Source: Micromonospora_G sp044901685
GTDB taxonomy: Bacteria; Actinomycetota; Actinomycetes; Mycobacteriales; Micromonosporaceae
Direction: 5' to 3'
DNA length: 64,000 nt
Assembly (NCBI RefSeq): GCF_044901685.1
Contig: NZ_JBJDPS010000002.1
Location: 806,001 to 870,000 of the forward strand
In this document: positions 24,392-33,188 of the stretch, piece after piece
Layout of the letters: each line of letters starts with the position of its first letter
How positions within the stretch are numbered: the first letter of the stretch is position 1
Notes under the pieces: generated by a model
What the model saw: only the letters and a program-made list of their open reading frames with translations
Databases searched by the model: none
What the model was told of the DNA's origin: nothing
Program-made: the position numbers and the translations under genes

Positions 24392-25111
24392 TCACCCGCC
24401 GAGGCCGGCGACATCCACCAGGTTGGCGCCGGACGGCGGGGCGAAGAGGCGCTCGTCCACGCTCCCGGAGAACTTCGACAGCTCCAGGGCGCCGTGCTCG
24501 CCGGTGTTCAGGCTCCCGGAGAACGAGGCCAGTACGCCGGACTCGGTGACGCAGACCGAGAAGTCCCGGAGCAGTTCGTCCGTACCGCCCTGCGGGTCCT
24601 CGATCCCGGTGACGTCGGCGCAGAGCGAGTCCTGACCGGCGATCGTCTTCTCCGACGTCTCCACGTCGGTGTTCGGCACTATCGCGGCGGCGGCCACCAG
24701 TCCCAGGGCCAGTTCCGGGGTGACAAAGCCCGGTCCGGCCACACCGGCGACCATCGTGGCGTCCGGACCGGCCACGCCGGCCGCGTTGTTCGCCACCCGC
24801 TGGCACTCGTTCCCATCACAAATGATCATGCTTTCGGCCGTGGTGATCAGGCGACCGTCGGCGCTGACCAGCACCGACCGGGGCGGCTGCTGGGCGAGGG
24901 TGATCGTGCCGCCCTCGCCGCCGACGACCCGGTACTCGGCGGTGTAGGTGAGTTCGGCCGCCTTGCCCAACCGGTCGGCGAACTCGGACAGCGCGCCGGC
25001 GGTGTCGACGGCGTTCTGGACGGTGCTGATGACGCCGCATCCGGCGCCGAGGAGAACGACGGTGCTGAGACTGACGAGCAGGCCGGCGAGGCGGCCACGA
25101 GACGAGGTCAT
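24392..25111 (-). CDS. Probable secreted lipoprotein
   Basis: 239 residues from the ATG at 25111. The signal peptide LAGLLVSLSTVVLLGAGC ends at a lipobox-type Cys. The mature part has ELTYTAEYRVVGGEGGTITLAQ and ICDGNECQRV, a fold often seen in actinobacterial lipoproteins of unknown function; a pair of cysteines (ICDGNEC) could form a disulfide. It may bind a ligand in the cell envelope. A longer upstream frame exists but has poor coding character. Confidence 0.7.
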   Translation of the reverse strand: MTSSRGRLAGLLVSLSTVVLLGAGCGVISTVQNAVDTAGALSEFADRLGKAAELTYTAEYRVVGGEGGTITLAQQPPRSVLVSADGRLITTAESMIICDGNECQRVANNAAGVAGPDATMVAGVAGPGFVTPELALGLVAAAAIVPNTDVETSEKTIAGQDSLCADVTGIEDPQGGTDELLRDFSVCVTESGVLASFSGSLNTGEHGALELSKFSGSVDERLFAPPSGANLVDVAGLGG

Positions 25112-25314
25112 GCCAGTGACTGTGCGGCCGGCGGCGGCTGCCGAACGGGTACGCGACCGCAGGCGGCACGAATCCGGGATGGCCGTGGGGGGTACCGGAC
25201 GGGACGCCGCCGGGGGAGCGGTGACGCTCGCGTGATCAGTGGTAATTGCGTTGAGTGATCCCGGATTTCCAGAGAGGCTGGAGGCTCTCCACCCACGACG
25301 TCCGGGAGCTTCCG

Positions 25315-28300
25315 ATGCGCCTGCTCCGCGATCTGTGGGCCACCTCACCGCGCCGGGTCGCGGCCGTGGCCTGCCTCATCGTGCTCGGTGCCGGCGGGCA
25401 GGCGGCCGCCGCCGCGCTGGCCGGCCCCGTCCTGCTCGGGCGTTCGGCCGGGCTCTTCGCCCTGCTCGCCCTCGCCCTGGTGGTCGCCGTGCTCAGCGAC
25501 CTGGTGGTGGGTCTCGTCGCGGCCGGGCTCACCGCCGACTGGGCGGCCGACGTACGTCGCCGGCTGTGTCGGGTCGCGTTCGGCCAGGACCTGCCGAGGC
25601 TGGAGACCACCCCGGTCGGTGAGTTGCTCGACCGGATCGACGGCGACGTCTACCAGGTGGCGTCCGAGTTACGGGGCAGCGGGATCAGGATCGCCCAGAT
25701 GCTCTGCCTCGGGCTGCTGTCGATCGTGGTCGCGGTCGGCGTGTGGTGGCCGGCCGGGCTGGCGATGGTCGTACTCGCCGTGGTGCTCGTGATCGGGCTG
25801 GCCGGACCGACCCAGCGGATCGGTCCGGCCCGGATGCACGAGGAGGAAGCCTGGTCGGACCTGGCCGCCGTGATGGAGGAGGCGATCCACGGGCAGGACG
25901 ACATCCGTACCAGCCTGGCCCGGCCGTACGTCCTGCGCAGTTACGCCCAGCGGGCCAGCCGGGTGCTGGCCCGGGGACGGGTGGTCTGGGGGATGTCCGC
26001 CAATGTCACCACCATCGCCGTCGGGGTGACCCGGACCGGTATCGCCGCGGTCGTACTCGGTGGGATCTGGGCACTGACGACCGGCCGGATCGACGGCGCC
26101 CGCCTGACCGCGATCTGGCTGCTCGCCCTCGCCTTCGGGGCGACCGTCGAGCACGCCAGCCGGATGGTGCCCGAGTTGCAGTACGCCCTCGGCGCCTGGG
26201 GGCGGGTGCAGTTGCTGCGCGACTCGCCGCAGGAGCCCGTCGGCGGCGTCGCCGCGACCGACGGCGACCTGGAAATACGGGATCTGACGTTCGGCTACGG
26301 CACGGCCGACCCGGACGGCGGGCGCCGGCCGGCGCTGCGTGACGTACGGCTCTCCTTCGTCCGGGGCCGCTCGTACGCCCTGATCGGCCGCACCGGTTCG
26401 GGCAAGTCGACGCTGGCGAAGGTGCTCAGCCGGGCGGTGGAGGTGCCGCCCGGCACGGTCTGGCTCGGCGACGTCGACCTGGTCGACCTCGATCTGGAGG
26501 GACTGCGCCGATGGGTCGGCGTGGTCCCGCAACGCACCGAGATCCTGGCCGGCACGCTCGCCGAGAACGTCGCTCTGTTCGACCCCGAACTGCGCGACCA
26601 GGCAGCCCGCGCGCTGGACGAACTCGGCCTGGCCGCCTGGGTGGCCGACCTTCCCGACGGGATCGAGACCCGGCTCGGCGAGGGCGGGTACGTGCTCTCC
26701 GCCGGCCAGGAGCAGCTCGTCGCGTTCGCCCGGATCCTGGTCCGGGACCCGCACGTGGTGATCCTCGACGAGGCCACCGCCCGGATGGACCCGGTCACCG
26801 AGGCGCGCGTACAGGCGGCCACCGAACGGCTGCTCCGGGACCGGATCGGCATCGTCATCGCACACCGGCTCTCCTCGGTGCGGCGCTGCGACGAGGTGGT
26901 GGTGCTCGCCGACGGCGAGGTGGTCGAGGCGGGGCCGCTGGTCCAGTCGCAGCGGTTCGCCCGACTGCTGGCCAGCAGCCAGGGGGACGCGTACGCGGAA
27001 CCGGACCTTGACCGGATTCGCCGGGTCGAGTTGGCCGTCGAGGTCGGTGCCGGGGTCGGGGCGGGCGGCGGCTCGACGCTCACCGCCGCCGAGGCCGACA
27101 CCTGGCCGATCGGCCCCGACGACCGACAGGACCCGGCACCGGCACAGGTGGTACGCGAACCGTCCGCCGCCGCGCCGAGGGTCGACCCGCCCCCGCTGCC
27201 GGAACCCGCACGGGCCCGTACGATGCGGGAGATCTTCCGGCTCGTCGGCAACGACGCCCGGTTCGGCCTCGGCGCGTTGGTCCTCTTCGCGCTCATGGTG
27301 CTGCTCGGGTTGGACGGCGCGGTGCTGCCCTGGCTCTGGGCGGACCTGGTCGACGGTCGGGGCGACCCGCTCGGGCCGGCGCTCTGGATCGTCGCGTCGC
27401 TGATCTTCGTGGTGCCGATGTCGTACTACACCGCGCTCTGGTTCCCCGAGTGGTGGGTCCGGCAGATGCTGCGGATCAGCATGCGGCTGGTGCACGGCCA
27501 GACCGGGCCGCGCCGGGTCAGCGCGCACACCCCGGCGGAGGTGGTCGCCCAGGGCGGCGACACCGAGCGGGTGGTGATGCTCGCCGACAACCTGCTGGAC
27601 CAGGCGGCCTGCGTCGTCCTGCTGATCTCGATGACCGTGGTGTCGGGCTCGCTCGTGCCGACCCTCCTGTTCGGCGTCACCATGCTGCTCTCCGGGCTGG
27701 TGGCGGCGCTGTTCGGTCCGCTGCTGGAACGGTCGGCGCGCAAGACGGTAGCCGCGCGGGCGGCCTTCGCCACCGCGCTGGTGTCGTCGCTGTCGGCGGC
27801 GCGGACGGTCAAGCTCGCGGGCGCGACCCAGTCGGTCCTGGCCCACCTGGCCCGGCTCGACATCGTCCGCAGCGACCGGCAGCGGCGGGAGATCGCGAGC
27901 ATGGTGTGGGCGAGGTCGACCCCGTCGATGGTCGGTGGGTTGCTGCCGATCGCCGCGTGGGCGCTCTACCTCAACGGTTCGCTGTCGTCGGCGGCGACGC
28001 TGGTGGCGGTCTCGACCCTGAGCGCCGCCCGGTGGTTCGCCTGGACCACGGCGTCGCTGGTGTCCCAGCTCCCGTCGGCCCGGGTCTGGACCCGGCGTAC
28101 GGTCGCGATGACCGGGATCGGCGTCTACTCGGCCGAGGTGCCCGGGGTGGACCTCTCCGCCGGTACGGCGCCCGCGCCGGTGGCGGCTCCCCGGCACCCG
28201 CTGCGCCGGCTGGACCTGGTCGGGTTCACCGCCGTGCACGAGGACGGCACGCTCGGCGTCCGTGACGTCGACCTGACCATCGAGAGCGGGCAGCTCGTGC

Positions 28301-28884
28301 TGGTGGTCGGCCCGGTCGGGTCGGGCAAGTCGTCGCTGCTACGGGCCCTGGCCGGGATCGTGCACCACACCGGGGCGCTGCGCTGGAACGGGCAGCCGGT
28401 CACCGAACCCGAGATCTTCCTCCGCCCGAACCAGGTCGGGTACGTCGCGCAACTGCCCCGGGTGCTCTCCGGGACGGTCGCGGACAACATCCGGCTCGGG
28501 CACGAGGTGGACGCCGTGGGTGCGATCTCCACCGCGCAACTGGAGCACGACCTCGCCTCGGCCGGCGGCGGTCTCGGGCTGCTGATCGGTCACAAGGGAA
28601 CCCGGCTCTCCGGCGGCCAGTTGCAACGGCTGGCCCTGGCCCGGGCGCTGGCACCGCGTACGGAGCTGCTGATCGCCGACGACGTCTCGTCGGCCCTCGA
28701 CGTCACCACCGAACTGGAGCTGTGGCGGGCGCTGCGCGGGCACGGCGTGACCGTGGTCGGCTCGACGTCCAAACGCGCCGCGTTGGCCCAGGCCGATCTG
28801 GTGGTGGTGCTGATCGACGGGGCGGTCGTGGCCCAGGGAAGCTGGCCGGAACTGGCCGACAACTGGGGACATCTCGCCGGATAG
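25315..28884 (+). CDS. Double ABC exporter, two TMD-NBD halves fused
   Basis: 1189 residues from the ATG at 25315. Half 1: six membrane helices then an NBD with Walker A GRTGSGKSTLAK, signature LSAGQEQ (variant of LSGGQ), Walker B VVILDEAT. Half 2 (from about residue 640): helices then an NBD with GPVGSGKSSLL, canonical LSGGQLQ, and LLIADDVSSALD, where Asp replaces the catalytic Glu. The two ATP sites are therefore asymmetric, as in heterodimeric exporters, but joined in one chain by a Pro/Ala-rich linker (about 590-640). Substrate unknown; likely lipid, peptide or drug export. Confidence 0.9.
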   Translation: MRLLRDLWATSPRRVAAVACLIVLGAGGQAAAAALAGPVLLGRSAGLFALLALALVVAVLSDLVVGLVAAGLTADWAADVRRRLCRVAFGQDLPRLETTPVGELLDRIDGDVYQVASELRGSGIRIAQMLCLGLLSIVVAVGVWWPAGLAMVVLAVVLVIGLAGPTQRIGPARMHEEEAWSDLAAVMEEAIHGQDDIRTSLARPYVLRSYAQRASRVLARGRVVWGMSANVTTIAVGVTRTGIAAVVLGGIWALTTGRIDGARLTAIWLLALAFGATVEHASRMVPELQYALGAWGRVQLLRDSPQEPVGGVAATDGDLEIRDLTFGYGTADPDGGRRPALRDVRLSFVRGRSYALIGRTGSGKSTLAKVLSRAVEVPPGTVWLGDVDLVDLDLEGLRRWVGVVPQRTEILAGTLAENVALFDPELRDQAARALDELGLAAWVADLPDGIETRLGEGGYVLSAGQEQLVAFARILVRDPHVVILDEATARMDPVTEARVQAATERLLRDRIGIVIAHRLSSVRRCDEVVVLADGEVVEAGPLVQSQRFARLLASSQGDAYAEPDLDRIRRVELAVEVGAGVGAGGGSTLTAAEADTWPIGPDDRQDPAPAQVVREPSAAAPRVDPPPLPEPARARTMREIFRLVGNDARFGLGALVLFALMVLLGLDGAVLPWLWADLVDGRGDPLGPALWIVASLIFVVPMSYYTALWFPEWWVRQMLRISMRLVHGQTGPRRVSAHTPAEVVAQGGDTERVVMLADNLLDQAACVVLLISMTVVSGSLVPTLLFGVTMLLSGLVAALFGPLLERSARKTVAARAAFATALVSSLSAARTVKLAGATQSVLAHLARLDIVRSDRQRREIASMVWARSTPSMVGGLLPIAAWALYLNGSLSSAATLVAVSTLSAARWFAWTTASLVSQLPSARVWTRRTVAMTGIGVYSAEVPGVDLSAGTAPAPVAAPRHPLRRLDLVGFTAVHEDGTLGVRDVDLTIESGQLVLVVGPVGSGKSSLLRALAGIVHHTGALRWNGQPVTEPEIFLRPNQVGYVAQLPRVLSGTVADNIRLGHEVDAVGAISTAQLEHDLASAGGGLGLLIGHKGTRLSGGQLQRLALARALAPRTELLIADDVSSALDVTTELELWRALRGHGVTVVGSTSKRAALAQADLVVVLIDGAVVAQGSWPELADNWGHLAG

Positions 28885-28914
28885 CGCCTCCGGCTCCGGC
28901 CGGAGACACACGTC

Positions 28915-28975
28915 AGGTTTTTCCGTACACGTTCTTTCGTGTAGCTACATGGAAAAACATGTAGGAAGTTTCCGG
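28915..28975. repeat. A+T-rich nested palindromes between convergent genes
   Basis: TACACG-TTCTTT-CGTGTA and CTACATG-GAAAAA-CATGTAG (28945-28964) overlap in an outer TTTTTCC/GGAAAAA pairing. The segment is strikingly A+T-rich for this genome. Probably a bidirectional terminator with U runs on both strands, between the ABC exporter and the minus-strand gene at 29002. Confidence 0.5.
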
Positions 28976-29001
28976 ACAACGCTCGTCGGCGCCGGGGGCG
29001 A

Positions 29002-30183
29002 TCATGTCGGCCGGCTCGGTGGTCGGCGCGTACGGCGTCCGGCGAGCAGCAGCGCGATCACGGCGATCGTCGTCACGACCAGCAGGACGACCCCGATGCC
29101 CACGATCAGCCGGGCGGTGCCGACCAGACGCCCCGGCTGCGCCTCGGGTGCCGAGGCGGCGGTGGAGGGACCACCCGTCGGGGCGGCCCCGGCGACCGGG
29201 GAGGTCCGCTCGGGCGCGGCCCGGGTGGTCGGGCTGTTCGGGCTGTTCGGGGTGGGTCCGCCGGTCGGGGTGTAGCCGAGGATCGTCGGCAGCGTGCCGG
29301 CGGGTTGGTCGCTGGTCTCGCTCACGGTCAGCAGGGACCGACCGTCCCGGCTGTACGTGATCGATTCGCCCTGCGGCTCGTTCGGCAGCGGGGTGATCCG
29401 GGGCTCTCCCTCGGTCACCGCCTTGGCCACGTCGCCGTCGGTGACGTCGAACTCGAAGGCGTCGGCGTAGGTACGCAACACCACCCGGGTGCCGTCCGCC
29501 GAGGTGGCGCCCCCGGTGACCACCAGCCGGCCCAGCACCCCCCACGGGTTGCCGGTCCCCGTGCTGGGCAGACCGAACTGCCCGACCCGACGCAACGGTA
29601 CGGTCGCGCCGGCACGCGGCGGTTGGGCCGGTGCGTACAGGCGGGCGGTGCCGGGGTCCTTGGTCACCACGATCGGCGTGCCGTCACCGGCGAGCAGCAG
29701 CGCCTCCGCGTCGTGCGCCCCGTCGGGGTAGGTGAACCGGTGGGCGACCGGCGAGTTGGCTCCCCGGGCCAGCCGCCACAGCCCGATCGTCTCCCTGACC
29801 CGGTCGTTGTCGCCGATGTCGGCGACCCAGATCGTGCCGTCACGGGCGATCGCCATGTCCTCGGTGTCCCGGGGGCGGCTCGGGTAGGAGACCGTCCGGG
29901 TGACCCGGCACCGCCGGTCGAGGAAGAAGACCTTCCGGCGGCTTTCCAGGTCGGCGCTGTCGTTGACGGCGACGTAACCATCGTCGGTGGCGGCCAGTCC
30001 GGAGATCTCGGTGAGCCGGTTGTCGCCGATCGTGCAGACCTTCGTGCCACCGGCCAGCACCACCTTGCTGGCACCGCCCAGCGCGGCCGGCACCATGGCG
30101 GGCGCCGGGGTACGCGGCCCGGCCGGCGGCCCGCCGGTCGCCAGCCCGAGCAGTGCCACCAGCAGCACCCCGACGCGCAACAT
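29002..30183 (-). CDS. Secreted beta-propeller-like protein with C-terminal anchor
   Basis: 393 residues from the ATG at 30183. Signal peptide LRVGVLLVALLGLATGG; then beta-strand repeats with TEISGLAATDDGYVAVNDSA, TEDMAIARDGTIWVADIGDN, YPDGAHDAEALLLAGDGTP and NEPQGESITYSRDGRSLLTV, each with the D-G turn typical of SdiA/esterase-like propellers. A Pro/Thr-rich stalk leads to a membrane helix (LIVGIGVVLLVVTTIAVIALLL) and RRTRR. So it is a surface-exposed, membrane-anchored propeller. Role unknown. Confidence 0.75.
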   Translation of the reverse strand: MLRVGVLLVALLGLATGGPPAGPRTPAPAMVPAALGGASKVVLAGGTKVCTIGDNRLTEISGLAATDDGYVAVNDSADLESRRKVFFLDRRCRVTRTVSYPSRPRDTEDMAIARDGTIWVADIGDNDRVRETIGLWRLARGANSPVAHRFTYPDGAHDAEALLLAGDGTPIVVTKDPGTARLYAPAQPPRAGATVPLRRVGQFGLPSTGTGNPWGVLGRLVVTGGATSADGTRVVLRTYADAFEFDVTDGDVAKAVTEGEPRITPLPNEPQGESITYSRDGRSLLTVSETSDQPAGTLPTILGYTPTGGPTPNSPNSPTTRAAPERTSPVAGAAPTGGPSTAASAPEAQPGRLVGTARLIVGIGVVLLVVTTIAVIALLLAGRRTRRPPSRPT

Positions 30184-30262
30184 CGGGCAAGTCTGCCACC
30201 CTGGCCCGGTCCCGGATCCGGGCGGGCCGGTCGACCCGACCCGCCCCGGCGGGACCGGACCG

Positions 30263-31096
30263 TTACTTGGCGAGGAAGGCGAGCAGGGCCTCGTTGACCT
30301 CCTCGGCGTGGGTCCAGAGCAGGCCGTGCGGCGCACCGTCGATCTCGACGTACTCCGCCTTCGGGAGCAGGTCGCGGAACGGGCGGGCGGTGGCGTCGAT
30401 CGGCAGGATGTTGTCCGCGGTGCCGTGCAGGATGAGCGTGGGCACGTCGATCTTCGGGATGTCGGCCCGGAAGTCGGTGACCCAGGTCGGCACCGCCGCG
30501 CTCGACGCGAACCAGGACGCCCCGGCGGCGACGTTCCAACTGTTGCGCAGGGCCTCCTCGGAGAGCCGGGTGCCGAGGTTCTCGTCGGTGTTGTAGAAGC
30601 TCTTGTAGAAGTCGCTGAAGTACGCGTACCGGTCGGCGGTCACCGCGGCCAGGATGCCGTCGAAGACCTCCTGCGGCACGCCGGTCGGGTTGTCGTCCGT
30701 CTTGAGCAGGAACGGTTCGAGGGAGGCGAGGAAGGCCGCCTTCGCGATCCGGGCCGACCCGTACCGGCCGAGGTAACGGCCGACCTCGCCGGTGCCCATG
30801 GAGAAGCCGACCAGGATCACGTTGTCGAGGTCGAGGGTGTCGAGTACGACCTTCAGGTCGGCGGCGAAGGTGTCGTAGTCGTAGCCGACCGTGGGCTGGC
30901 TGGACCGGCCGAAGCCACGGCGGTCGTACGTGATGACCCGGTAGCCGGCCTTGAGCAGCGCCGCGCTCTGCTTCTCCCAGGAGTGGCCGTCGAGCGGGTA
31001 GCCGTGGATGAGCACGACCGGCTGACCCTCGCCGTGGTCCTCGTAGTAGAGGTCGATGCTGGTGCTGTTCTCGGAGCCGACGGTGATGAAGGGCAT
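30263..31096 (-). CDS. Alpha/beta hydrolase, non-heme chloroperoxidase type
   Basis: 277 residues from the ATG at 31096 (GGAGG seven bases upstream). Contains VVLIHGYPLDGHSW (oxyanion HG), VITYDRRGFGRSS, nucleophile G-F-S-M-G, LILHGTADNILP and the catalytic His in DGAPHGLLWTH, all typical of the bromoperoxidase/perhydrolase group. Divergent from a TetR gene with two matching operator copies between them, so it is probably inducible. Confidence 0.92.
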   Translation of the reverse strand: MPFITVGSENSTSIDLYYEDHGEGQPVVLIHGYPLDGHSWEKQSAALLKAGYRVITYDRRGFGRSSQPTVGYDYDTFAADLKVVLDTLDLDNVILVGFSMGTGEVGRYLGRYGSARIAKAAFLASLEPFLLKTDDNPTGVPQEVFDGILAAVTADRYAYFSDFYKSFYNTDENLGTRLSEEALRNSWNVAAGASWFASSAAVPTWVTDFRADIPKIDVPTLILHGTADNILPIDATARPFRDLLPKAEYVEIDGAPHGLLWTHAEEVNEALLAFLAK

Positions 31097-31117
31097 CTCT
31101 GCCTCCGGAGGATCGTG

Positions 31118-31133
31118 GAGAACGGTCGTTCTC
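31118..31133. promoter_or_regulatory. TetR operator copy 1
   Basis: GAGAACG-GT-CGTTCTC, perfect 7-bp arms, 22 bp upstream of the hydrolase start. Confidence 0.75.
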
Positions 31134-31151
31134 GCTTCGTGTAGTAGCCTA

Positions 31152-31167
31152 GATAACGATCGTTCTC
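31152..31167. promoter_or_regulatory. TetR operator copy 2
   Basis: GATAACG-AT-CGTTCTC, the same dyad with one mismatch, 34 bp (about three helical turns) from copy 1, on the TetR side of the shared promoter region. Confidence 0.7.
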
Positions 31168-31236
31168 CGTGCACTACCCGGGGGCCGACCAGTGGGGTGA
31201 GAGGTGTCACGGCCGGATCCGACGGAGGTGGGAATA

Positions 31237-31815
31237 GTGGCCGGAGCAGGTACGACGTCGGACGACGAGGCCGTACGCGCCAGGGTGCTCGAGGCGGCCG
31301 ACCGGCTGTACTACAGCCTCGGCATCCAGGCCGTCGGAATGGACGCGCTGCGCGCCGAGGCGGGCGTCTCGCTCAAACGGCTCTACCGCCTCTTCCCGTC
31401 CAAGGAGTCGATCGTCGAGCAGGTTCTCAACGGCCGGCACGAGGCGTGGAACGCCCTGGTCGAGCGGGCCGTCGAGGTCGACGACCCCCGGCAGCGCCTG
31501 GTCGGGATCTACGACATGCTGTCGCGCTGGTTCGACCAGGACGACTTCCGGGGCTGCGTGTTCATCAACTCGTTCGGCGAACTGGGCGCCACCGCCCCCC
31601 GGGTGGCGGCGATCGTCCGGGCGCACAAGGCGGGATTCCAGCAGCGGCTGGCCCGGATCGTCGCCGAGGCCGGCGGACCGCCCTGGCTCGCGCCGCAGTT
31701 GGCCATCCTGGCCGAGGGGGCGCAGACCACGGCCGCGATCGCCGGGACCAACGAGGCCGCGGCACAGGCACGCCACGCGGCCGAGATCCTGATCGACGCG
31801 GCACTGAGCGGCTGA
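31237..31815 (+). CDS. TetR family regulator
   Basis: 192 residues from the GTG at 31237, chosen for the GGAGGTGGG ahead of it; an in-frame GTG at 31204 has poor spacing. HTH region VLEAADRLYYSLGIQAVGMD, LRAEAGVSLKRLYRLFPSKESIV; C-terminal GCVFINSFGELGATAPRV belongs to the same subtype as the TetR at 17088. It controls the divergent hydrolase through the two dyads. Confidence 0.9.
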   Translation: MAGAGTTSDDEAVRARVLEAADRLYYSLGIQAVGMDALRAEAGVSLKRLYRLFPSKESIVEQVLNGRHEAWNALVERAVEVDDPRQRLVGIYDMLSRWFDQDDFRGCVFINSFGELGATAPRVAAIVRAHKAGFQQRLARIVAEAGGPPWLAPQLAILAEGAQTTAAIAGTNEAAAQARHAAEILIDAALSG

Positions 31816-31931
31816 GGGTGGCTGTCTTGCCGAACGGTGTCCCGCTGCCTCCACAATCGACCTTCGCCACCGTCGATGCCCAGGCCGTATGCTGATGATC
31901 CGGTACGGCGCTGGGCGGGCACCAGAGGCGG

Positions 31932-33188
31932 GTGTGGTCAGTGGAGACGGACGAGCGGCTACGCGACTATCCCTTCGAACCCTTCCGGGGTGAGCTGCCC
32001 GACGAGGTGCTCCGGATGGTGCGGACCGACCCGGTGAGCCGGGTCCGTCTGCCCGACGGACGCCCCGCCTGGCTCGTGCTCGGTTACGACGAGGTGTGCA
32101 CGGTGCTGACCGACCCACGCTTCGCCCGCCGGGTCGAACCATCGCCGGTGGAAGCCGCCCCGCCGGCCGTCGCCGGCCCGGTCACCGCCCCGCCGAGCGT
32201 GGTGGACCCGGTCACCGGCTCCGGTTGCCCGGTGGCGCACCGGGTCACCCGGAAGCTCAGCATGGACGGCGCCGCGCACGCCTCGCTGCGACGGGTGGCG
32301 TCGCGCGCGTTCGGCCCCCGCCAGATCGAACGCTACCGGCCCCGGGTGCAGCAGATCACCGACGAACTGCTCGACGCGATGGTCGCCCGGGGGCGGCCGG
32401 CGGACCTGATCGGTGGACTCGTCGCCCCGCTGCCGGTGCTGGTGATCTGCGAGATGCTGGGCGTACCGGCCGGGGACCGGGAACGGTTCAACGGGTGGAC
32501 CGCGGCGATGTTCTCGGTCACCGCGTACGGCTCCGACGACGCGGCGGCGGCCGAGGGCGAGCTGCACGCGTACCTGTCGGGGCGGTTGGCGGCGAAACGG
32601 GCCGAGCCCGGCGACGACCTGCTCTCCGCCTGGCTCGCCGTGCAGGCCGAGGAGGAACTCAGCGACCCGGAGATCCTGGACCTGGCGATCGGCGTACTGC
32701 TCGGTGGCCGCGAGATCAACTCGACCAGCGCCGGGCTGCGCGCGCTGTTCCTGCACCCCGAACAGTTGGCGAAGCTGCGCGCGGACCCGACCCGGCTGCC
32801 GGCGGCGGTCACCGAGATCCTCCGGTTCACCACGCACAGCAGCATGTTCCTGGTGCAGACCGCGACCGAGGACGTCGAACTCGCCGGTCACCGGGTACGT
32901 GCCGGCGACGCGGTGATGACGCTGCCCTCGGCGGCCAACCGCGACCCGGACCACTTTCCCGACCCGGACCTGTTCGACCTCGACCGCTCCCCGAACCCGC
33001 ACCTCACCCTCGGCTACGGCGCCCACTTCTGCCTCGGCGCGGCCCTCGGGCGGCTGGAGATGGAGGTCGCCCTCGGTACGCTGCTGCGCCGTTTCCCCGG
33101 ACTGCGGCCGGCGGTGCCGATCGACGAGTTGCCGTGGCGCAACGAACGCTTCAACTCCGGCCTGCTGGAGTTCCCCGTCACCTGGTGA
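31932..33188 (+). CDS. Cytochrome P450
   Basis: 418 residues from the GTG at 31932 (a GTG at 31941 is also possible). Heme-binding loop LGYGAHFCLGAALGRLEMEV with the Cys ligand, K-helix EILR, and the PERF-like region (HFPDPDLFDLDRSPNPHL). The I-helix reads LLGGREINSTSAG: the usual acid-Thr pair for oxygen activation is E followed by Ile, not Thr. No ferredoxin gene is adjacent. Together with the convergent glycosyltransferase it may tailor a natural product, but no biosynthetic core enzyme is seen nearby. Confidence 0.93.
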   Translation: MWSVETDERLRDYPFEPFRGELPDEVLRMVRTDPVSRVRLPDGRPAWLVLGYDEVCTVLTDPRFARRVEPSPVEAAPPAVAGPVTAPPSVVDPVTGSGCPVAHRVTRKLSMDGAAHASLRRVASRAFGPRQIERYRPRVQQITDELLDAMVARGRPADLIGGLVAPLPVLVICEMLGVPAGDRERFNGWTAAMFSVTAYGSDDAAAAEGELHAYLSGRLAAKRAEPGDDLLSAWLAVQAEEELSDPEILDLAIGVLLGGREINSTSAGLRALFLHPEQLAKLRADPTRLPAAVTEILRFTTHSSMFLVQTATEDVELAGHRVRAGDAVMTLPSAANRDPDHFPDPDLFDLDRSPNPHLTLGYGAHFCLGAALGRLEMEVALGTLLRRFPGLRPAVPIDELPWRNERFNSGLLEFPVTW

